Notes under the pieces: model-generated
Seen by the model: the letters and a program-made list of their open reading frames with translations, nothing else
The model's database searches: none
Told to the model about the DNA's origin: nothing
Source of the DNA: Hemicordylus capensis
Taxonomy: Eukaryota > Chordata > Lepidosauria > Squamata > Cordylidae
Assembly: GCF_027244095.1 (NCBI RefSeq)
Contig: NC_069669.1
Location: 22,099,501-22,163,500, forward strand
Length of the DNA: 64,000 bases
Direction: 5' to 3'
Translations under genes and position numbers: made by a program
In this document: in pieces, positions 10,701 through 22,900 of the stretch
How the letters are laid out: each line of letters opens with the position of its first letter
Position numbering within the stretch: the stretch's first letter is position 1

Positions 10701-13700
10701 GGGGGGAGGAATAGGGGGAACCCAGGAAAATTTAGGGGAGGCAGACCAGCTGTAAACCCCCCCCCCCCGCCCCAGCTACTGGTCTGCTGTGGCAAGTGGG
10801 GGGCTGAACTGTCTGGGTCTGCCGCAGTCCCAACTCAGATCAGGCTTCCCTGCAACCTCTATCCTAGAAAAGCCACCATTAACATGTCACAGCTCCAATC
10901 CAGCTGCTATTGACTGATAAGGTTCATACTCACTTGTCCCAACTTCAAGGGATGTCTAAATTTTATCCTTAGAGGCACAGGTCAATCATAAGAGCATAGG
11001 AAACTGCTGCCTACTGAGTCAGAACACTGGTCTGTCCAGCTCAGTATTGTCTACTCCGACTGGCAGCAGCTCGCCAAGGTTTCAGACACAAGACAACAAC
11101 AAATATTTATATACTGCTTTTCAACAAAAGTTTCCAAAGTGGTTTACATAGATAGATAGATAGATAAGATGGCTCCCAGTCCCCAGAAGGCTCGCAGTCT
11201 AAAAAGAATCATAAGAGAGACACCAGCAGCAGCCACTGGGCGGGATGCTGTGCTGGGGACGGAGAGGGCCAGTTGCTCTCCCCCTGCTCAATAAAGAGAA
11301 TCGCCACTTTTAAAAGGTGCCTCTTTGCCCAGTGAGCAAAGATTTCCCAGTCCTACCTGCAAGCTTTCCACAACCGGCTTTTAGCCTGCATCTCCTCTGC
11401 ACTGGAGGAGCGGGCGCGTTCACATGTTGGGCAGATTTACCCCGAAGACCCTGCGAGCGACCAGGGAGCAGTTCACACACAATTCGGGTTTTCCACTGCT
11501 TGTTAGAGTGCAACCCGGTTTATATCCAAGGTTTTTTTAAAAATCCACTTGTAGCATCGGGTGTTTTTTGTTTCTTTGTTTTTTTTTATAGCGTTAAGTT
11601 CTCAGTAAAGCCTTGCACAAAACTCCTGGTAAAGCCTGCTGTGTGGAGAACTCCCTGGAGATGCTGCCAGGGAGTGAACCTGAGACTGTGAACCAGAGCT
11701 CTGCCTCTGATCTGTGGCTCCATGATTAAGTCCCACTGAAATCCATGAGACAAGTTTGTCACGACTAACTCAAACCCTCTTCATTTCATTAGGACTTCGT
11801 CCTGCCTTCCTTCATCTGAATCCTGCCCATTGAGTAAGAATCCTACAGACTCCCAACAAGAACCCAAGAAATTGATCCAACACCCCAAACCGTTGGGCGA
11901 TTCTGCCAGGCCACTGAAATGTAACCCAAAAGGCAAATGCGGTTCTTTGGTGGGCATGTGTTTTACCTGCCATAAGAACAAGAAAAACAGGGATGTATAG
12001 CTGTGGTTTTCTGTAGCCCAGTTTTTCAATCTGCAAGGGACAGAAAGGAGGATTAAAAACAAGCCTTTCTTACTGGGCTGACTTATTAGAACGATGAGTG
12101 CTAAAACTAGCAGTAACTTTAGGAACACTGTCATTTCTTGATTCTTTTCCCCGTGTATGCTTGAAATGTGTTGGGATTTTGCATTAAAACATTTTATGAG
12201 CTATCTACTTCCCCCTTTTTTGGCTCAGATTTTGGTCCCCCCCCCATTTTTCCTGACTCATTGGCCTGGTTCACACAATCGGCTGAATCAACATTTAATG
12301 TAGGTTACCAACGTTAGCGTGATCGTGTGATCCCACAAGGCAGGAATCTCAGATTCATCTTATGTCATCAGCCACCTTGGCTTGGGTTCACACAATCATG
12401 CAAATGTTGGTAACCCACATTTGAACAATTGTGTGAACAGGGCCCTAATCTTGCATTTTCCAGAGACAAAGCAACTCTAGAAAGCTCTGCATGCAAATTA
12501 ATGGAGTTCTGTTCTGATAAATAATGGCTTTGTTGCAGATAATTAGCTGCTGAAAACGGGCGCATAAGGATATGAATCCCCAATTTGCATCCAAAGAAAC
12601 AGCTCCTTAAGTTCAGCAGGACCATGATGGACAGATATCCAGGTATCCGCTTTAGCTACATATGCAGAAGGCTTTGGGGCTCACATTTTCAAGAGGGCTA
12701 TTTGTTTATTTTATCTATTTATTTATTAGATTTATATAAATCACCTGATAGAACCATCTCCAAGTGGTTTACATAAAACTCAGAAACATTAACACAATTA
12801 AAAAGCAATTAAAACAGTTGAAAAAATTAAACAATATAAAAATATATTTTAACTTTTCTACTTGCATGGAACAACAACAAAATTACATTTAAGGTGGCCA
12901 AAATGTTGTGCTGCAGATGCTAAGATAAGATGAAATTTGTTTACAACTAATTGTTAGAATTGGGAAATATTAGAGTTTAGGTAAATAGACCCTAATAGAT
13001 TCTGGTAAGCCGAGAAGTTTATGTCTTTTCTCCAGTAGATGACTGTGATTATTTATATTATTTGCTTGTTATTGTTTCTGATCATAGATCAAAATAAAGA
13101 TGACTGTCTATATTTTTATTTATTTATTTGACGAACATATTTACTACCCACTACCCAAGTCTCTAGGCAGTTAACAACAATAAAACAAACCCAAAATTTT
13201 AAAAACCAATTAAAACATATAATTGTCAAATTAAAATCACTAACCATAAAAACTGCTAAATAGCTAAAAAGCTTTATTTTAACTAAAAGCTTGAAGAAAC
13301 AGGTGTGTATTAAGAGCATACCTGTTTACTCCTGTTTCAGGTTTATGCAGTTCATTCATGTTCATCAGTCAAAATGGCCCACATACACCCCCTGAGGAGT
13401 TTTTCACATCCGGCTTTTAGTTCACATCTCCTCCGGAATGGAGGTGTGTGTTCACATATCAGCCAAATGTACCCCGAAGTCCTGTGAGCTATCAAGGGAG
13501 CACTTCACACAAAATTTAGGTTTTCCATCCCGTGTTAGAGTGTAGCCCGATTTATATCCGGGGGGTAAAAAACCCCACTTTTTGCATTGTTTTGGGGAGG
13601 GGCAACTTCTAATTCGCAATAAAGCCTCGCAGAAAACCTGTGGTAAAGGCTGCCATCGGGGAAAGCTTGCTATATATAATCTCTGTTTTCTCAAGTGAAA

Positions 13701-16047
13701 AAGAAAAGTACTCATACCAGTGGCACTATCCATTCAAAAAAACTGACACACTCTCCATCATTGATGTAATACGCCTGACCACTCTGTGGAAAGAAGCAAA
13801 GGAGGGGGGAACACAACAGGAAAGTTAGGAATAACATGTAGGACCTGGGATGACATATTTGCTTTTCTCTGTTCTTAACAGCTACATTTATTGTTCTACT
13901 CCCTCCACCCACCCCACTTCTCTGAGCCCTGAGTTCGCAGTGTGCCTTGGCATTTGCGTTCTCTAACTTCCCTTGGAAACTGAATTAAACTCAGTACAAC
14001 TTGGTCTCTCTCAATACAGATCTCAGTTTATTTCAAGGAAGTTGGATAAAATAAATGGATGTCACAGCATGTCTTGGTTTGTTTTTAATTGTAACTGAAA
14101 GCAGGACTCTTCTGAGGCAAGGCATGCTTCTTCAGCTCAGGCACATTGCCCGGGACCCAGATCTGAGCATGGCTCTGTGTGGCATCTGAACTGGGCCTGT
14201 GGCTTTAAAATCTGCAGTAGGAATAAAGGGTTTTACTCACCGCGATGTAGCCTTTGTTGGCTGTTAAAGCTGCAGCAGCTAAGATATGACCTTGTACCAG
14301 ATTGCGAATATGAACCCAGTTCATCTGCATGTCTGGACTTCCAAATTTGAAGCTCAGGATTCTCCTCTGGATGTTCCGCTGTGGGTTGGAATGTAAGCAA
14401 AAATTGCACCTTTTACGAATATTGTAAATCGGTCTTTGCCTGTAATTGATTATTTGTATGCAAAATCCCCCACGTCTTTCAACTGATTCTCATCCACAAA
14501 GTCTCAACTGAAAAACCATGGCACACAGGCAATATTAAAACACAGGGTGGATTTGTACATCCCACCAAATCATGGTTGATTTAATCTGTTAATTTTTTAA
14601 AAAGGGTTTACTATCTGCAAAAGAAAAGCCAGAACATTACACCTTTTGAATGTATGCAATATTATTGCCTACCTGGCAACACTATTATCTCAGACAGACT
14701 ACAGAACAATAGGAAGACAGTTATGTAGGTAGAGGAACTGGCAGAAAAATAAATGCACACAGATTCTGTAACACCAGTCTCTAAATGATGACATTAAAAG
14801 CAGTGAAATTTAACACCTAACGACGAAACCCTTTTCGATAGTGTTTAATGGAATTCACCATTATCTTTGATAAGGATTTGGCAATCTTACTACTTTCTGA
14901 GTCAGATGCAGTCTTCTTATCTGAATCTGCACAATGATGTTGGTAGCTCTGATGTTGGTAGTCTCCAGACTTGAGTCCCCAGATGTTGTTGGATTATAAC
15001 TCCCAGTCACAATGGCTTTGGGACTTGTAGTCCAACAAAATCTGGAGACCCACGGCTGGGAACTCCTGCCCTATGCAATGAAATTAAACACCTGCTGCAA
15101 TTCCCACCTGCTGCTCTCCTGCCAGTGAAGAAAGATCTGGTCAGTCATCAGAATGAGGCGACAGAAGGTGCCTTCAAATTGAAGGTGGCCAGCGGAGCAT
15201 CTTATGTCTTCATGCTTACATGTGTTTACAAACAAACATCCACCTCCTTGCAAACAGAAAACTAGTGTGGTAGCAAATGGGTTAGGGTTACAGTCTTTCT
15301 CCCTGATGTGTTAGATTTTTACTTGCAGGGTGTTTTCTCCCCTTTGCATGTGAGAGCCCCTAAACTGGCATGCCTCGCCTGCAGCAGCACAGTCTCCTCA
15401 GGATTCTACCATGTCCTTGGGTTTCATGTTTAAGGCAGGCCCTATGCACTGGCAGGAGGGTGAAGACATTCCCAAGTGCTGAATTCCTCTATGTAGGGAT
15501 CCTAGGGTACCTTTAAAAGAGATGTTCCAAATGGGTGGGAATTTTTTACTTCTGCATTATGTCTTTCCTAGCTCATTAAAGAAATAAAAAAGTTCTGCAC
15601 CAAATAAATTAATACAAATGAAAGATTCATGCATGCTCGAAAGTTAGAAACCTTGCTGACTGCCTTAGAATAAAGGTGGTGTTTTGTTTTTAATGTGTCA
15701 ATGTTTTTAGTTTTATGGAAACACAGGACAACACAATCGTTCACACTGGAAGCGAGATTTTTTCTCCTTCCCTAATGCACTCCAGCGGCTGTAATGGCAC
15801 CAGAAAAATAATAAGGTGGGTGGGGATTGAATGGGCAAGTGAATTTCAGAGGGTTGCTTTGTCCCATTTGTTAGATTTCTGAAATAAAAATGAATTTATA
15901 CACATCCGGGCTCCCATCCTAACCAAAAAGAGAAATGAGCTCATGGGAAAATGCTCCTTAGCTACATAGACACTCTTTAGATCTGTCGATGGTGTGGAAG
16001 AAAAACACGTGAGTGTGAAATATATTCCTTCAAATAACCCGCTGCAA

Positions 16048-16099
<52 letters not shown>

Positions 16100-16924
16100 A
16101 CGCAGATTACTCCCTTCCACCCTCGGCGACCACCTATGCCCAGCATGTGGGTTTATAAAACCTGCCCCATCAGAAAAAAGAAAGAAAAGAAAAGTAAGAG
16201 AAACAAAAGACAAATGCATAACGGGTTTGATTTCTTAAAGAATAGCTTCAATTAGCAGCAAGAACTTTAGTAGTGTTTTTAACTCAGTTTTCAAATGAGG
16301 AAAGGAGTTCATATCTACTATTCTGTAATATTAAGCCATTTTGGAAGGGCGGCACATGAAGCGAATAAGTAAATAAATCACCCCACCCCACCCTACCCCA
16401 GGCCATAAATGAAAATGCGTACAGCTAAACGTGGCAGATGCCTCCCTTCTTCTGGCCCATAGATGCCAGGGGGACGAAGAACGCATGTATGGAGTTTATC
16501 CCCTTCTAGAAGAGAGCAGAAAACACGACAAGGATAATGACAAAGGAACATTGAAAGCCGTCTAGCTGAGGATTGTCTACACCCTGACTGGCAGCGGCTT
16601 CTCTAAGGTTTCAGGCAGGAGTCTCTCCCAGCCCTACCTGGGGATGCTGCCAGCCTGCCAGGGTTTGAACCTGGGACCTCCTGCACGCCACGCAGAGGTT
16701 CTCCCACTCAGCTGTGACCCTTCTCCAACCAAGGCTTTAAAGGGATATTTGGACTACAGGCAGAGGGGCCGTTTGGACGCCCCACCTCCCCACCCATGAG
16801 ATTAGAAAAGACTGGCATTTTTTGTTCTGGCCTTCCAGGGTTTTTCTACTGGTTTTAACTGATGGTTATGTTTTTGTTTTTATTTATTGTAAACTGCTCA
16901 GAGCTAACGGATGGGGCAGTGTAA

Positions 16925-16978
<54 letters not shown>

Positions 16979-19900
16979 AATTTTAAAACACATTAATAAA
17001 TAATAACAACAGGGCACTCTGGACGGGAGATGTGCACAGGACCAGCCCCGTCCACTAGGCACACCCCCAGGCGGCCACCTAGGGCACCAGTTCTAGGGCA
17101 GCGGGGTGCAGAAAGAGGGCCAGGATCCAGCCCTGCCCACTTCTTTCTATCTCCCTCTCCTCCTTGCCTTGCACTTCTGAAGAACTGCACAGCCGTGTAG
17201 GGATGCGAGAGGTCATCCTGCGCCCCGAAATCCACCGTTCTCTCAGCCCCCAATGCACCTCAGCCCCAAGTCAACAGCTAGTCTCCCTCTCTTGAGTATG
17301 AATGGCCGGCCTCAGCCTTCCCGCCCAGGAAGAAATGGGCTCAGGCGAGATTTCCCTCTTTGTCTCCACAGTGTTGAGAGTTTTGCCCTCACGATAGGGG
17401 CTCTCTCCCCCACGGTCTCCTCAGATCAGCACCAGCGGATCCTTCACTGATGGTCATCCGTGCAGGCCGGCCATTTGACCTCGTGAATGTGCAGCCCGCA
17501 TGGTGCACGTTAAAGCAGGGAGGGCTCTGCACTGCTCGCCTGTGGGGGGCGCCAAAGTCAAACCTCGCCTAGGGTGCCAAAAAACCCCTCTGGCCAACCC
17601 TGGATGCCTGAGTTGATATCTTTATAACACAGGCAGATCAGGCAAAGTATTGGCCCTCTGTGTTGCTTTCAGTCATGAGAAGTTTTGCACAGAGCTGGGG
17701 CACAGGCAGAAGAAGGGTTCGGCCCCACTGCCTGATACCTTCTTCACTTACCATTGGGCCAGAACCCAACCCACTTGATTCCTGTTCAATGGCCTCTTGT
17801 CCTTTAACCCATAGTTCTGCCTCTGCAAAGAAATGCACTTGGCACATGCTCAGGGCATCTTTCTTATTAAGGCAAATGTTCCAGGGCTGGATCCTAACCT
17901 TGAAGTGGATTCAAGAATCGAACCCCAGCGACATTCATGAGTCATAATTTCAAGGTCATCATGTGACAAGAGGAAAGATCGCTGAGCACCTACCTTTAAG
18001 TGGGGTTCCATTAGCAGCCAATACCATTTGATCTGCAATCGCTTTGGTTCTAGAATAATGGTCGGCATGCTAGAAAGCAAGCATTAGCATAATGAACCAT
18101 CCTATAAAGTAGCATACCCTATATCAAGCAATATCTCCATTCCAATATTCGTGCAGTCAGCTCTGAAATATTGACTCAGTTGGTCAGTTTTGTCATCTTT
18201 TCTCTATTTCTGAAAGAGCTGGAAATGTTATGATCCTTATGAATGCAAAACTGGAACACCTGCAGTTGAGAGGGAGGTACTGGAGACTCAGCGTGACCTG
18301 TAGATACAGCAGTTTAACAAAAATCTGAAGGGGGAAAAACCCTAAGGGGCAAAAACAAAAACAAAAAACATCCCAAACTGCCCCCAGCATAACTCAATGG
18401 AGTGGAATGTTCATGGACTCAGAAGGTGCTTAACAGACAACCAGGAAGGCAGAGTTAATGGAACTTCTTAGCAGTGGTACAATTACAACTGAATTTTGGA
18501 GCCAGAGGTGTTCTTACCCTTGGATTTTGGGGCCAAAGCCCAGGGCCTCCACACCCCCTGGGGTCCCCCAAATCCTCTTTAGTCTGTCCTGGGTGGTGTG
18601 GTTTGTGCCCTCAAGAAACTATGTGTTGTTGTTGTTGTTGTTTTTAAAGATGCTTAACTTGGGCTCCAAATGCCTTTAGGTCCAGGCTGCAAAATTATCT
18701 AGGTGCACCTCTGCTCCTTTGCGAGGAGGCAGGAAGGAGGGCTTGAACAAAAGGAACTGGAAATTTCTCAGCTTAAAGAATAATCCTTCAAGACAGTCAC
18801 AATCCCTTCGCCTCCTGAGGGGGAAAGGTGTCTACAACTCTTTCTCATTTTCTCACCAGCCATTTCACAACTTTGTGTTTCTGAGGAGGAATCAAAGAGG
18901 CCACTTGTGCACTGAATCGGTTCCTCTGCTGGCCATGGTATGTGCCTGCAAATAAACTCACAACAACATTCGCCTTTCTCTCTCTCCACACCAGGGCTAT
19001 ACTGCAACACGTTGTGGCCGCTCCATCCTTGTTCTCCAACACATGCAGGCTCACACCCTTTCCTCCTCCTCTTGTGCACTCAGAATCCAATCAGCGACTG
19101 CTTGTTGAGCGAAACCACACCAACCACCCTGAGCTGCATGGCCGGGCGGCGGAGTCTCTTCCAAAAGGGGAAGGCTGCTGTGGGTCAACCCAGAAGGAAA
19201 TCTAGCCACATGCCACCGTTACTACTCGTGTTCACACTCTCAGACCTAAATATATATTACTCCTGCCCCCCCCGCCGCCGCCGCTGCCAATACCTTATCC
19301 AGTGGGAAATAAGGGACCGTTTCCTCATCTCCTCCTTCAATGGGATTCCCTCCAAATACAACATTCACTGAACTGGTGTAGATCAGTCTGGAAATGCTTC
19401 TTTTTTTGCAGACTGCATTGAGAGGAAAAATTCCCTGGTATAAGAAAAGGCAGTGGTGCTGTGGGAAAGAAGCCTGTCTCACTTTGAATCAAGCAGGGGC
19501 CTTGTGCTCCAAAACACTGGGCTCAAAAGGTCTAGGCTACCTGCCCAAGGGCGGCGCATAGGAAGCTGCTTCCTACTGAGTCAGACCCTTGGTCGATCTA
19601 GCTCAGTATGGTCCACGCTGACTGGCAGCAGCTCTCCAAGGTTTCTGGCAGGAGTCTCTCCCAGCCTGCCCGCAGGGATTGGATCTGGGAGCTTCTGCCT
19701 GCAAAGCAGATGCTCTGCTAACAGAGCTACATCCCCACCTAAACCCTAGTGGCAGATAAACCGCCGGAGGAGAACTTAGACCAGTGTTTCCCAGTCTGTA
19801 TTGGGGCACACGACCACCCCTCTCCCACCAATATATATACCTGTTGCGGGGGGGGGAGCAAAGATGCCACACAGCTTTCATTTTCATTTGTTTTAGCTTA

Positions 19901-22900
19901 CTTCCTAGATAGATAGACAGACAGACAGATAGACAGACAGACAGACAGATATTCTGACATCTGTCCTCCGCATCCCTCCTGCAGTGACTCCTGCAGTAAC
20001 TTTCATGCACGGCGGGGGGGACTCCCGAAACAGAGAGCTTCAACTTGCTCCCTTATGTACTGGGAAGAGCACAGCCTTCCTGGTGCATTAGGGGGCAAGT
20101 CAGCTTCAGAAGCAGGCCGTTTAAGCTCCCCACTTAGGGAACTGATGCAGGGGGTAAGGCAGCCTGGCACACCAGCCAGCGTCCTCCGGCAGAGAAGCAG
20201 GTCACCACAGGCTTGTTGTTGGGCAACACCACCTTAGGCAGCGATGGCCCCGTTGTCGTCCAGGGCCCTGGGACCTCAGCAGCTGCCTGTCAGCAACTGA
20301 CACCGGCTCTCTGTGTGTGTGTGTGGCGGGGGGCTTAATCCCTGCACTCCCCAGGGATATTGGCAGGGTTGGCCCAACACACCCACAAGGGGGGGAGCAA
20401 ATGTCTCTGGGCCCCAGATGGAGGGCCCCGTGGCGGGGGGGCAGCTTGCTCTGTACTCTCCCCTTCCTGCCTCGCTGAAGGGCCCGTCTTGACCATTTGC
20501 CCCACCAGGGCTCAACCCAATACACTTGCTCGGCCCCTGCTCGGCTGCCCAGGAGTTATTTGCACTGGGCTTCAGGCTTCGGGGTAAACGTTGAGCGAAG
20601 CCACTTCGAAGGACACTCGCGGCATTGAGGGAAGCAGCCCCTCCCCTCTGCTCTCGGGTTTTGTTTTGAAACAAGTCCACATGGCAGCGTCCGTGTTTTC
20701 CTTCTAGCCAATGGGAGCAGGGGAGAGAGAGAGAGAGAGAGAGCTCCCTGCACAGCCAGATCTGCATTTCTGAAGAGAGCATGCCTCTTATCATGCTAAT
20801 GATTCTTAGGCCAGTGCTTCTCCCATTTGCTCCAGCGTTTTCGGAAAAAGTAGCTTGAAAGCATTTTAAAAACTTGGACATACACTGAGACAAGCTAGAA
20901 TTCGCACCACAAAGCCCGGCTCGTGTGTGGAGTCAGTCCAAGGATCTCGAAGGGACTTTGAGGTAAGTTTGGCTGGAGTGTGAACGCACACACTCTCCGA
21001 TGGAGGAGATTCGGGGCAGAAGCCCTGTGTGTCAAGCCCCCGGCACGGCACAACCCAACCCAAGAGGCCCACCTCGGGATGCCGAGCAACATTGCAAAGG
21101 ATGCTGGCCCAGCTTGGGGTTCGGACACTGCCTTGATTGGAGCCAGACCATTGGTCCGTCTAGTTTAGCACTGCCCACACTGACTGGCAGCGTCTCTCCA
21201 GGGCCATAGGAAGCAGCCTTTCCCAACACTCCCTGGGGAGTCCAGGCACAGACTGATCTTTGGCCAGGAGGGGACTCCATCGGAGGGTGGCGGAGTCTGT
21301 GCGGTATATCCTGCCGAGAGTGCTGGACTGAGTCCAAATCCCATTTCAGCCCTGAAACTCACTGGGTGACTCTGGGCCAGCCCCTTCTCTCTCAGCCGAT
21401 TCCGTACACGGCCCTCGGCTCCTTGGAGGAAGAGTGGAAGGACACGGCATAACCGCGGACACAAAATGAGACAAATGAGACAAAAGGTACATACCGTCAA
21501 TGACGACTTTTGTTCCTCCCACATTAATCGACTCGATCTCTTCTCTCCTTTGCAGCTGGGTGCAAATAAATGAATAATGACATAAAAATAGTAGCTGATG
21601 AAAAAACAACTGAGCATTCTGCAGAGGAGGCTTACACAGCGGGTGGGAAGCCACTTCAAGGCCTACAGAACATTCTTGTGAGAAACAGAACTGGACTGAG
21701 CATGGAGGGGGTGAGGGGGGAGCAGTACTTGAAAGGTTTTCAGAGACGTTTAGATGGAAACTTCATGGAAATCTAGAGGGAGAGGAGAGCTGGTCTGGTG
21801 GTCACAAGCATGACTTGTCCCCTTAGCTAAGCAGGGTCTGCCCTGGTTGCATATGAATGGGAGACTAGAAGTGTGAGCACTGGAAGAGATTCCCCTTCAG
21901 GGGATGGAGCCGCTCTGGGAAGAGCAGAAGGTTCCAAGTTCCTTCCCTGGTGGCATCTCCAAGATAGGGCTGAGAGAGACTCCTGCCTGCAACCTTGGAG
22001 AAGCCGCTGCCAGTCTGGGTAGACAATACTGAGCTAGATGGACCAAGGGTTTGACTCAGTATTTGGCAGCTTCCTATGTTCCTATGAAATGTATGTTCCA
22101 GCTCATTTTTCCATTTGTTTTTATTGACTGGATGAGTTAGCTGCTCTGATATCAGCATTTCTTGGCAGCTGCCAGGATATGTGTGCCTCTGAGCATGTGC
22201 AAAGTGCCATTTCTGCTGAGCAACAAGATGAGGGCTACCAGTCCACTGAGATGGGTCTGGAGTTGCCAGGAACTGCACCCTAACCCTAACCCTAACCCTA
22301 ACCCTAACCATTAGGGTTAGGGTTAGGGTTAGGGTTAGGGTTAGGGTGCAGTGGAACTTCTCCAGCAGGCGGCTACTTTAAGCAAATCTGGAGATTTTAA
22401 GGACTTGATCCGTCTTGTTTATATGATATTTGTTTTTCTCTGTCAACCGCTTTGAGAACTTTTGCTGAAAGGTCTATAAATACTCCGAGTGGTAGTAGTA
22501 GTTGTTGTGGATCTAGAGGAAATGACTGGGGGGAAATATTGAGGAGGACACATCTCCAGCCATCTCTTTAGTCAGATTTGGCAACCTTAAACCATACCAA
22601 AGAACTACATTGGCTACCAATAAGATTCCAGGCAAAATGCAAAGTGCTGGTTATAACTAAACAGCCCTCAACAGCTTAGGCCCTGGGTATTTAAGAGAAG
22701 GTCTTCTTCACCATGGGCCCCACCGCCCATTGAGACCAACGGGAGAGGTCCGTCTGCAGCTGCCACCGGCTCGTCTGGTGGCCACTCAGGGTCGTGCTTT
22801 CTCTGCTGCTGCCCCGAGACCCTGGAATGCACTCCCTGCTGAAATAAGAGCCTCCCCATCTCTGACAACTTTGTAGAAGACCCTAAAGACTTATTTCTTC

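Larger units (their letters stand above)
10985..11725 (-). mobile_element. tRNA-Ala-headed SINE split by two nested insertions
   Basis: SINE pieces lie at 10985-11093 (3' part), about 11341-11365 (TCCCAGTCCTACCTG) and about 11648-11725 (body start and tRNA head). An L2-tailed repeat fills 11095-11340 and a family C MITE fills 11366-11647. The order of pieces is collinear with intact copies. Confidence 0.65.

Noticed and set aside
16047-16238. Cys-Val repeat open frames
   Set aside because: Translation of the (TG)n microsatellite.
21865-22311. Open frame starting with VRVRVRV repeats
   Set aside because: It is a read-through of the telomeric repeat and a 5S SINE.
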